NCBI GenBank assembly: GCA_020310875.1
Contig: CM035407.1
Coordinates: forward strand, 222,173,996-222,237,995
DNA length: 64,000 nt
DNA from: Ceratopteris richardii
Lineage: Eukaryota > Streptophyta > Polypodiopsida > Polypodiales > Pteridaceae
Reading direction: 5' to 3'
The translations under genes and the position numbers were made by a program. The notes beneath the pieces are model-generated. The model made no database searches and had not been told where the DNA came from. It saw only the letters and a list, made by a program, of their open reading frames with translations. This document shows, piece after piece, positions 46,155 to 56,125 of this stretch. Numbering within the stretch: position 1 is the stretch's first letter; every line of letters starts with the position of its first letter.

Positions 46155-48524
46155 CTATGGATCTAGGTTCTTTGACTTTGTTTCCCAATTTTTTATATTG
46201 TGTTGTAAGTGAGCATTTTGTTTTACTATCTCATCCATTGTGGTGTGGTATAAAATTGTACAGTGTTTGTCTAGATTGATTTGGAAGGTTATTTGTGAAA
46301 TATCTTCTTGATCAAGATGTTTCTTAGTTTCTATTGCATTTGATCCTTTAACTATTGTTTGATGATTGTCTAGTTCCCCCATTTTGAGTTGTGCTTCCTG
46401 TATGATTTGTTTACATCTTTGCATTCTTTCATCCTCTAAATCTGGCATAGTATATGCCATCACATGATCTGTAGGATTTGGTCCATCTTGTATTCTTCCT
46501 TTGTATGCTTTTATCAGAGTCTTCAGACTTTGTGAATTTTTTTCCTCCTCCTGAGTCTGTGTATTTTGTGGTTGACTATTGTTTGAATGTTCCATAGTCT
46601 CTTCTTCCAAATTTTTACCCATTCTCATCTTTCTTTCCCATCTTCCTTTTTGTCTGTTTTTCTTTTCTTTTGGAAATGGAATTTTCTTATGTTCCTGTGT
46701 GTGTGTCACCTTTGCTGTTTCTTGTTGTTTAGCTTGTGCTCTTGTTATAGCATTTACAGTTACTTGATCATGGTCACTCAATTCTTCTCGCTCCATTATG
46801 TTAACTGTTTTTAATGGTATGCTACTAGATGTGTTCTGTTGTTTTTGACGGTTTCTTGGGCAATCCTTTATTAAGTGTTCCCTGCCACAATCCTTGCAAT
46901 AGGCTCCTTCTATTCTTAGTGTAGGAGGTTGTGGGCAGTCTCTAATGAAATGTCCCCCCCCCCCCCCCCCCCCCCCGCATCTATAACAAGTTATCTTTTG
47001 ACTTCCTTTGAATTGGGATTTCTGATTGGACATGTAATTATTAGTTATGTACATGAATGTGGTTGTGTCCATTTCAATTCTCCCATTTCCCAAGTCCAAG
47101 GCTTGCAGTTCTGGTTCTCTTTGTTCATATCCTTCCCAATCTTCCTGATATCCTTCATTCCAATGATAATCCTCTCTGTAAGATGATCTGAGTCTTGAGC
47201 TTTCTTCTTCTATTGGTGTGTATTTTACTGGTACTACATTTGTTGGTAATGGTGGTTGTTGTCCAAGTACAGGCCTTGGTTGCTCAACAAATCCAGATTC
47301 TCTTTGTAAGTTGTGTTGGTTCACATATTCTCTTTCTTTAATGGGTTGTTTATTGTAGAAGCACTCTTCTCTGGTATGGTTTGTCCATTTTCTTTCTAAG
47401 GTATAGTATTTGAGTGTTTTTCTATCTTGCAAATGTTGTGGTTTGTGATAAGGACATTGTTGAACCAAATGATTTTCTCCACAATTATAGCATTTCTTAT
47501 TGGTGGCTATCCTGGTGTTTATCAAATTTGTCTTGGTGTTAACTTTTAGGGCTTTAGCAATAGCTTGTGCTAATTCTTCTGCTGGTGGAATTTTATCCTC
47601 ATTTGTTCTTGGTTGGTCAAATGCTAATAAATCTTGTCCTCTGTTATCCTCTAAGTCTATTGCCTCTTTCACACATGCTCCTAGATCAGGACATCTCCTA
47701 TAATACACCAAGGTTCTTAATTGTGCACTTCTCAATCCTTCTATGAACAAAGACACTTGTCTTGCCATTGATGGTACCTCTTCTCTTGGACATCTATCAA
47801 TGTATTGCTTGAATCTCCTAGCTGCCTCTCTGACATTTTCATCCTTTTGTTGTTTAAAACTATGTATCAGGGTAGCTGTACTATGTTTAATTCCAGTTTT
47901 TGAAAACTCCCCTATAAAGGCTTCAAGGAAGGATTCAATATCTGGATACATTTCCTTTCTCAATGGAATGAACCAAGATAATGCAGGTCCAATTAGGGTT
48001 ATACCAAATGCTTCAAATTGTACTTTATAATCTTCTACTTCTTCTGCCCTAATTAATTGTCTAAATTCTGCAGCATGGGCATGAGGATCAGAGTACCCTT
48101 CATATTGATTCTTCATGCATTTAGCTGATAGGGCCTAAGCATTCTTCCATGGTTTTGCCTGATGTCTCCTTCTGGTTGGAAAATCATTAATTCCTTCTGC
48201 TTCTCTTTCAAAAGGATTTGAGGAAGTGTGTACTCTCCTACCTTGTTGTTGTTCAATATTAGTGTGAGTTTCATTTTGTCTTGGCAAGTCTGGTTGCCCT
48301 AGGTTTTGTTCCCAAGGTCTCTTGTCTGCACATTGCCCTAAATCATTAGAGTTTTCTGGATCCTGTGAAAATATGTATACACATCCCTGTCTATCCTCAT
48401 ATCTACCATCCTTAAATTGTGCTACTGGTGTTATATTTAAGGGAACTTCTAAGTTTCTCATCCTAATGAGAAACTTATGCATACCATCTTGATACACATA
48501 GGTTCCAAACCTATTTGTATACAT
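46155..48524 (-). pseudogene. gag: Gag polyprotein of element F
   Basis: The N-terminal piece (48,524-48,135) matches the conserved start region of A and B (TNRFGTYVYQDGMHK against TNRLSARIYEDGLRR). A stop near 48,132 separates it from a 653-codon frame. That frame holds the helical gag domain (FEAFGITLIGPALSWFIPL), zinc clusters CYNCGENHLVQQC, a Cys/His cluster (TLERKWTNHTREEC), CYRC plus eight Gly plus HFIRDC, and CKDCGREHLIKDC. ITRAQAK and IKAYKGRIQDGPNPTDH follow, as in the gag-pol linker of B. The third cluster is stretched by a 23-base poly-C tract (plus strand). Confidence 0.88.
46954..46976. repeat. Poly-C (poly-G) run of 23 bases inside a zinc knuckle of gag F
   Basis: Codes for glycines between the Cys pair and the His of the third zinc cluster, making the spacing about twice the normal four residues. 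The length may be unstable or a sequencing artefact. Confidence 0.95.
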
Positions 48525-48714
48525 GCACTTGAGAATATTTCTATAATCACTAGTTTCAGAGACTTCATTTGTTTCATTTAGTTTTCCACGTTATGTATCT
48601 GTCCTAAATCCTTTTCTTGTAAATCTCCTAACACTGGCTCTATCTCCTTCCTTTTTAACTCTTGTTTATCAGGTGTGAACAATTTATTACCAGATCTCAA
48701 AATCATCCAACTAA

Positions 48715-49262
48715 TTCACGATTCTGTGAAGAGAATCGTGTTTGTCACGATCCTATGAATAGAATCGTCTTTTTCACGATCTTGTGAATATTCCAAATTT
48801 TCCATGATTCTGTGAATAGAATCGTGTTTCTCACGATCCTGTGAAGGAAATTGTGTTTTCCATGATTTTGTGAAGGGAATCGTGATTTTCATAATCCTGT
48901 GAATGGAATCGTGATTTTCACGATCCTCTGAAGGGAATCATGTTTATCACGATCCTGTGAAGGGAATCGTGATTTTCACGATCCTATGAATGGAATTGTG
49001 TTTCTCACGATCCTATGAAGCGAATCGTGTTTCTCACCATCCTATGAAGGGATCGTGTTTTCCATGATCTTGTGAAGGGAATCGTGATTTTCACGATCCT
49101 GTGAAGGGAATCGTGTTTCTCACGATCCTGATTCCAGACAATTGTGATTGCTCACAATCGTAAAAAACACGATTTTCTTATGAAAATCATATTCTGGGAA
49201 TCGCGATGTTGTGTTTGATTATGGAATCGCGATTTTGTGTTTGATTATAGAATCACGATTCT
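48715..49262. repeat. Tandem array of about 30 bp (CACGATCCTGTGAAGGGAATCGTG type), leader of element F
   Basis: About 16-18 imperfect units, in which TCACGAT and ATCGTGA flank a 10-11-base spacer, so every unit can form a hairpin. Towards 49,200-49,262 the units change to AATCGCGAT types. Scattered extra copies lie near 49,630, 49,776, 49,915 and, in the LTR, 51,255. The place corresponds to the arrays in A and B. Confidence 0.93.
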
Positions 49263-50913
49263 ATCCAACTTTTTGCAAATTTTTGGTTTTCTTTTTTCTG
49301 ATTTCTTCTTACTCTAATGAAGGTGCCTTAGCAAAATAATAACATGCAATAAAGAACTTTTGACAAAATAATGATTTTTTCTACCAAAATATTCAAAAAA
49401 CAGAAAGTCGTGATTGTGTCTTTCCCTCTTTTTTATGTATTTTTGAGTTTTTTCCAATACTTCTAACTTAAAAATATGTAAAAACTTTATGTTAAGAGGA
49501 TTACCTTGTAGCTTGATCCACCACTGTTCAAAAACTTTGTGATTGTAGGAAATCGTGCTTTTGTCAATGCTCTCTCCACTCACTCCCTCACTCAAATGAC
49601 TATTTTTATGAGATTTCAGGCTTTAATAGACTTCAGAGAATCACGATTGTGAGTGATTTTCACAATTTTGAGTTCCTACTTTCTTGTTTCTTGTTCTTTT
49701 ATGATCTTTTTGTGGTTTTGTTTCACAAATCTTACCCCTTCCAACAAAAGTTTGCCCTCTTTATTCTACTGATGAAAATCGTGATTCTGTGCCCAATTCT
49801 CCAATCTGATCACCGAATGCTCACTTCTTACTGAATTTTTACTTTCCTTTGATTGTGTAGCTATTGGAACCTCAATACCCAACATTGCAACTAGATCATT
49901 TTCATACTTTTACTGAAAATTGCGATTCTGTGATGAGAATCATGTTTCTTTTGAACTTATTTTCTTTTGCACTTTCTAACTTTTCTTTCCACCTGGTCTT
50001 CTCCACTGTTCTTCACCAACTCCAAATCAATTATCACCTGCCATTATACACCACCAAAATCATTCAAAGAGATTTAAAATTTTGAAAGAATTTAAATAGC
50101 AACTTTTACTCTAAATATTTTTTTATTATTTTTTTTTCAATTTCTGTATTTTTTCTTTCACTATTCCCCTTCCCCTTTTCAACACAAATCCTCCTGCAAA
50201 TATTCCTAAGAAAAAGAAATTTGTTTAGATTTTTAATAGATTTTATGAATTTTTTTAGTATTTTAACCCTAAATCAAGGAAAACACTTCACTTAGGGTTT
50301 TCTTGTTTCAAGATCCATTGATCTTTTGTTTCATGATTGGTTATACTCTTTTATGCTTGTAATCTAATTAGTTTGGAAGTAGAGCTTTTCAAGAATATAT
50401 GTGCTAAGAAGTACAAGTATCAATTCATGCAAAGATAAACTCAAATACCCCTTTTTTTTCAAGAGCCAAATAATTTTTTTCAAGATTATTATCCTTCCTT
50501 GAATAAACAAATGGATCAATCAATTTGCACATAGCTACTTTACTTGACTTTCCTCATTGCAACCTTGTCATCTTGTCCAAAATTTGACAAATTTTGCTTG
50601 GTACTTAATCAAAAAGCAATCTACTTATGCAAAGATAATCACATTTTACCTTTCCTTTAACAATTTCAAATTTTTCCACACACCTGCACTTTACTCTAAA
50701 AAGGTATGAGCAGCTATCAATTTGCAAAAATTTCACAACTTCTTTATCCCAAAAGGTTAACTCATGCTTCCTTTTCCCAAAAGACAAGCAAAGAGACCTA
50801 CCTTTTCAATTTTTCTTTCTTGATTATAGAGTAGTACCTTTTCAATGTGTTCAAATACCATCAACAATGGAAGATCCAACAAGTTCCAAAACTTCAATGA
50901 AGCTTTTGCTTTG
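49263..50913 (-). other. Leader of element F between tandem array and primer site
   Basis: About 1.65 kb of AT-rich sequence with poly-T runs and no convincing coding frame. On the minus strand, donor-like GAAAAG|GTACTAC and GAAAAG|GTAGGTC sites lie about 100-130 bases downstream of the primer site. I could not pair them with a conserved acceptor as in A and B. Confidence 0.65.
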
Positions 50914-50931
50914 TTCCCCGGCAACGGCGCC
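50914..50931 (-). promoter_or_regulatory. tRNA-Asp primer binding site of element F
   Basis: The minus strand reads TGGCGCCGTTGCCGGGGA, six bases inside the 5' LTR edge, as in element A. Confidence 0.93.
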
Positions 50932-50937
50932 AAAAAA

Positions 50938-51761
50938 TGTTTGTTGTTACCCTTTGGAGTTGTCCTCTCCAATCATTATAGCACAAAAGATCAACTACAC
51001 ATCTTTAAATTGTCAATCCGGGAAGTATGCAAAGACCACAACCCCTTCTAGTTAATGGAATCCAAGAATAAGAGTTAAGATGACTGTTTTTCTGAGAAAT
51101 TATGAAGAAGGAGAGAAATATCTAGGGTTTTGATTATCTTGAGCTCTACAATAGCATTTTCAATGATCTTTGTGCCTAAAGTGTGCCATTTCCACAGTAG
51201 AATACAACTCTGAAGTCAAATTTCAAAAACAATACCTGTATCACACAGACAAGACAATCGCGATTCTGTGAAAACTGAGAATTTCCATTTCCAGCTTTGT
51301 TCTTCTGCACTTTCTTACTCAATACACTGAGAATCACCTCTCTTCATACATCTTACTCAGAAATACACAACTGAAGCTTACAAATTCCATGGATCACACA
51401 AAGAATAGACTCAACAAATCAAGAGAAAGAGCATGAAAGAGGAAAACACGATTTTCTGCAGGAGAGCTCTTCACATTACTTTGGATAGCAAAAATAATAC
51501 AACCAACCTATTCAAAATAGAAGAAATTATCTTTTTATAATTTTTTCAAGTGTCCCTTTTCACACTTGAATTTTGGTCCTTTTCCCTTCTAATCTAAAAG
51601 TATGCTATCAAAGTGCTTCCAAAATTTCTAAGAAAAATACATATGATCCTAATTTACATGAGGAAGACTCTTCCTCAATTTTACATCATTTGTATAAATA
51701 TTTCTACAAATTTTTGACATTTTACAAATAATTTCTCTTCAGAAAAATGCTTCTTCTAACA
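50938..51761 (-). repeat. 5' LTR of element F (824 bp)
   Basis: The plus-strand edges are TGTTTGTTG and CTTCTAACA. A TATA-like TATAAAAAG (minus) lies at 51,531-51,539, about 220 bases into the LTR. The flank at 51,762 is AAGCC; the matching left flank is lost with the truncated 3' LTR. Confidence 0.93.
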
Positions 51762-52069
51762 AAGCCCCTCTCTACACTCCCCCCATTAAGCTTCTATGGG
51801 GAAGCCATGCATGCCACAAGGACTTTTTTTCCTTGAATGGCAACCCAATGGCCCAAAAGTTTATGACCTACCTAATCTAATGGCTATGCTCACAAATATC
51901 ATCTATTACCATCAATGGTCACACATAGACCTCATCTAAATTGGAAGTTAGGGTTCCACAAATTTATAGGCTCTCACAATGGCTTCTCCTCATAATGGGG
52001 GCCTTACAACTTAGAGCACCATGTATCATTTGTGGTCACTTGAGAGTGGATTATTGAGTATATCTAACA
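51762..52069 (-). repeat. 3' LTR of element G, partial
   Basis: In element orientation it starts TGTTAGATATACTC at 52,069, directly after the polypurine tract. The remainder is displaced by the insertion of F. Confidence 0.75.
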
Positions 52070-52080
52070 CCCCCCCTCAA
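52070..52080 (-). promoter_or_regulatory. Polypurine tract of element G
   Basis: The minus strand reads TTGAGGGGGGG just before TGTTAGATATAC. Confidence 0.85.
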
Positions 52081-52134
52081 TGCCCACGTTGTGGTGAACT
52101 ACATCCTTGGTCCAATTCCAAGCTTTGGAAAGTT

Positions 52135-53900
52135 TCAATGAAGCTTCTCTCTCGCAAGAGCCTTGGTGAAGATGTCTACTCCAATTTCTTCAATTGGAAA
52201 ATAGATTATCTCCATGAACCCATCCTCAATCAACTCATGCACATAGTGATACTGAATTTCTATGTGTTTGGTACGTGCATGGGAAAGATGATGCTTGGTG
52301 ATGGCCATGCAACTTTGGTTGTCAAACTTCAACCATGTAGCCTTTTGTCCTTGTATTCCTTTGTGCCATAGTATCCTCATCAACCATACTACTTCACATG
52401 GTGCAACACATGCTTCTTTGTACTCAACTTTGGTAGAAGATAATGCTATAGTTAGTTGCTTCTTATTGATCAAAGAGACAATCCTTGATCCTATCTAGAA
52501 ATTGATTTTTTGGTATCAATATCTCCTACTCAATTTGAGTCATAGTATCCAACCAAAGATGATCTTTCTTCATAAAGAATACCATAATCAGTGGATCATT
52601 TCACATATGTGAGTTTTTGCATGCTTGCCTTCCAATGAGTTTGGAAAGGCTTATTAGATATCATGCTTAGTACTCCAACACGATAAGAGATATCTAGTCT
52701 ACTATTGCACAAGTCGATGGGACGTCAAACTAATTTCTTGTATCTTCTAATATCCACTGGAGGCGAAGCATTTTCAATAGATAATTTTGTGTTGACCTCC
52801 ATAGGTGTAGAAATTTCCTTGCAATCTTCCATGTCAAATACCTTCAATATCTATCTTACATACTTTTGTTGAGAGATTAAAATCTTCCTTGGTTCCTACC
52901 AAATGTCAAGGCCTAAGCAATAATGCATTAAGTCCAAGTCTATCATTTCAAATTCTGAACTCAGGGCATCTTTTGTTTGTTGAAGAAGAGCATCATCATT
53001 TCATGTAATCACAAGGTCATCTACATAGAGTACAAGCACAATTGTCTTCCCTCCTCTCTTTAGAGCATACAAGTTAGCATCAAAAGCACATCTTTTGAAA
53101 CCTAGATCCAAGAGGTACTTATCTATCCATTGGTACCATGATCTAGGGGCTTGTCTCAACCCATATAATTCCTTCTTCAACTCACATACCTTCTTCTCTG
53201 AATGGGGAGCCTTGAACCCTAGTGGCTGAGACACATATACCTCCTCCTTGAGGTCTCCATTCAGGAGTGTTGATTTGACATCCATGTGATAGACTGGCCA
53301 TTGCTTATGTGCAACCATAGCTAGTACTATTTGGGTAGTACTCATCCTTGCAGTCGGGGCAAATGATTCACAAAATTCAATGCCTTCAACTTGTTAGTAG
53401 CCCAGTGCAACAATTCTTGCTTTGTATTTTTTCTAGAGTACCATCAACCTTGTAGTTTAGCTTCCAAAACCACTTGGTGCCAGTGACTTTATGCTTAGGG
53501 GGTCAATCCACTAGCTCCCAAGTTCCATTCTTCATGATATTTTTGTATTCTATTTGCATGGTAGCCCTCCGATTCCAATCATGGAGTGCCTCTTCCACAT
53601 TGGTTGGTTCCTTTGATTGTTCTTGAATGAGCTCAACCATCAGGATTGTGTTTACAATATGGAAACTTTCTTGTCTCTATTCCTCTATTCTCTGTAATCA
53701 CCTCAATCCATCTACAACCTATTCTAGTGGTTGTGGGATGGGGCTTGAAAAATCATAGAGCTATGTCACCCAATGTGGCAATGGCTTTTTTGCTTGGGTG
53801 ACGGCATGTTGGTGACTTTTAGACTCATCATGTGAAGATGATGCTTCCTTCTCTTGTGTAGAAAGGGTAGCTCTTGGGCCAGGTTCATAGTGGATTGCCC
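52135..53900 (-). pseudogene. pol: RT and RNase H remains of element G
   Basis: RT pieces: NGTWELVD near 53,510, an intact 114-codon stretch at 53,345-53,001 ([47 protein letters not shown]) and TPMEVN-like remains in broken frames. RNase H is open at 52,473-52,135 (LTIALSSTKVEYKEA, HARTKHIEIQYHYVHE, VDIFTKAL). The start around 53,900 encodes a Ser/His-rich stretch typical of the integrase-RT linker. Numerous stops lie between 53,000 and 52,480. Confidence 0.88.
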
Positions 53901-53904
53901 CTTC

Positions 53905-55139
53905 TGTTGGAGCAAGTCTATGACAAGCCTAAGTATTGGCTTGTGTCCCACAAATTCAAAGAAGAAGCCTTAAAATGAAGACAATGTAAAGTTCACTTGT
54001 GAACTACCTCTTGTAACTTTTGAAGACTTTACTTAATGTAAAAGTGAAAGAATCTTAAGTGGTTGAGTACGCTTGATCAAAAAGGGAAAGAGGAGCCACG
54101 AATTCATAATTTGTAGTAGATAGAGAATCAAATCAATCACTAATTGATTGGAGAGTGATTGAGGGAAGTTAGCCACCCAAGCTCAACTATAAATAGATGG
54201 AAGCTTTAGTCGTGGTTAGAGAGACCTCAGAGAAGACCTCGAAGAGCTGAGCTTTATGCCATATCAAGGTGTGGTTCCAAGACACACATATGTATCCGTA
54301 AGTCCATTTTGTTGTAAAATCAATATAATTTCATTTTCATGATCATTTGAGTTCATATCTTCTATTCTTGTGAAGTGTACTGTTCACTGCCATATCTCTC
54401 AATTTTCTCAGTAAGATTGCAGAGATGGTTTCTCTGAGCTTGGTGCATCATTTTCAGTGATTTAACTTGGTACAATTAGCTCTACAAGTCTACTATATTC
54501 TCACCGATTTTCATTTCATTTGAGTGCTTCAATATTTAGTTATGTTCAGTTGAAGTCAACCCTATCTGTTCATTTTCACTTCTCTATTAGGTACCCGATT
54601 TTTTTACTCATCTTGTCAGAGCTGTTTCTCCGTGTGTAATTAAACAAATTCAGTGTTTTAAATCTTTACAAATTTTCATAATCATTAAATTCTTAAATCT
54701 TGAGTTATGTTCATTTGTCTAGTCAGTGGTCTCATTACTCTAGCAGCTCGTGAAAATCAGGATGATATCATCACTTGTTAAACATCATTCTCAGTGTGTG
54801 GTTCATTATTTTTTATAAGATTACTCTTGAAAGTTAGCTCTTTAAGTTAAATAGATTTCCCCAAAAGGAATTAAGCTAATTGCTGCTGTGCTTAGAGAAT
54901 TATGCAAAACACTGGACAGGTGTATGAACCGAAATAGCAAGTTCTTCACCTCTAAGCTAACTCCAACTTATCTGTTTTGATCTTGAGAGTGATCTTCCAA
55001 GGTACAAAGGGTGTCTAATACATCCATTGGCAAGCTAAAAGTGCCCATCACATACTCCTAGAGTTCATTTGGCTGGTGTAGATCAAGGATTTTGCAACAC
55101 CTCTTCATCTTCAAGCACATACCTGACCATCTCTTCACA
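53905..55139 (+). repeat. 5' LTR of element H (1,235 bp)
   Basis: Inferred from the TGTTGG start inside element G and the CTTCACA end one base before the primer site. A TATA box (TATAAATA) lies at 54,188-54,195. There is no second copy in the window, so the left edge rests on the TG start and the break in element G. Confidence 0.78.
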
Positions 55140-55140
55140 G

Positions 55141-55152
55141 TGGTATCAGAGC
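55141..55152 (+). promoter_or_regulatory. tRNA-Met primer binding site of element H
   Basis: TGGTATCAGAGC, perfect, one base after the LTR end. Confidence 0.95.
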
Positions 55153-55165
55153 AAGGTTGGACAAC

Positions 55166-56125
55166 ATGGCAGATGGATTTCCTTCATCAATTGACAAATT
55201 GGACAGAGGTAACTACTCAGCTTGGTCATTAAGAATGGAAGATTATCTCCAAGGTAGAATTTTATATGGTTATGTGGCTGGAGATGAAGTTATGCCAAGT
55301 TTCAGGAACAAAAGTCAACCAACACAAGAAGTGTGGGATGCACTTGAAGCTTTCTTCTCTTCAAGTACTAAAGCTAGGAAGCATCAACTATGGCTGGATT
55401 TCACAACTCTCAAGAAGGCTCCCAAAAAAAATGTGATTGATTTTATCACAAAGCTCAAGGACATAGCAGATCAGTTGGGAAGCATTGGAGAGGTAATAGA
55501 TGAAGAGCAAATTGTAAGGCAGGTCATCAATGGCTTGAAGGCAGATGACAAGTGGGAAGCATTCACCACAGCTATGGATTTGTACATGGACATGCATGTA
55601 CCTGATTTCAATACACTCATTCGATAACTACTTAGTCAAGAGGCAAAGCTTATCTAAAATGGAGAAAGCTCTAAAGGTAATCAATCTTTAGCCTTATATA
55701 CTGATAAAAGCAATTCCAAGGAAAACAAAGGAAAGTCAAAGAAAGTGGATGATGAAGTAGGAAGATATCAAGCTAACTATGCATGTAGAGGAAGACATGG
55801 CAGAGGTAGAGGAAGAGGAGGTAGAAAAGGCAAGGGGAGATCCCAAGACTCCAACCCATGTTCTATTTGTGGATTAACTAATCATACAACTGAAAATTGC
55901 TTTAGGAATTCCAGGAATCAAAGAGGCAGAGGATACAATAGAGGAAGTTATGGCTACTCAAGAGGAAGATTCAACAATTATCATGGCAACTACAACAACT
56001 ACAATCATTCCAACTATCAAGGAGGCTACAAAGGAAGGAGAGACTTCAATAACTACACAAAAGACTCAAACAAAGAGGATTCATTATTGATCATGAACAT
56101 GGCTATGCCACAAGGTAAATATGAT
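55166..56125 (+). pseudogene. gag: Gag of element H
   Basis: Start at the ATG at 55,166 (MADGFPSSIDKLDRGNYSAW, parallel to the gag start of D). The copia gag region runs to a TAA at 55,625-55,627, and a second TAA follows near 55,656. Element D has Gln where the first stop falls (LGQLFNQ), which fits CAA to TAA. The frame continues from about 55,745 with an Arg/Gly-rich tract, a CCHC knuckle (CSICGLTNHTTENCF) and an Asn/Tyr/Gly-rich stretch before protease. The segment between IPSFRNK and the Trp of VWDALE is about 40 codons shorter than in D. Confidence 0.9.

Larger units (their letters stand above)
38717..51761 (-). mobile_element. Element F: Athila-like Ty3/gypsy element lacking RT and RNase H
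   Basis: Minus-strand order: 824-bp 5' LTR, tRNA-Asp primer site, leader with a tandem array, gag, a cut first protease, integrase core, second protease-like domain, tryptophan motifs, ORF3, polypurine tract and a 3' LTR cut to 250 bp. The last 250 bp of the two LTRs differ at only about four bases and one indel, so the insertion is recent. RT, RNase H and the front of integrase are deleted as one block. It would depend on another element for replication if the deletion preceded insertion. Confidence 0.92.
51762..53904 (-). mobile_element. Element G: 3' part of a decayed Ty1/copia retrotransposon
   Basis: Minus strand: RT and RNase H remains, a polypurine tract at 52,070-52,080 and the start of the 3' LTR, cut at 51,762 by element F. 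On the other side the element is cut at 53,905 by the LTR of element H. Gag, protease and integrase are not found elsewhere in the window. Confidence 0.85.

Noticed and set aside
48715-49262. CRISPR-like pattern of repeats with spacers
   Set aside because: Spacers are not unique, units are degenerate, and the context is the leader of a plant retrotransposon.
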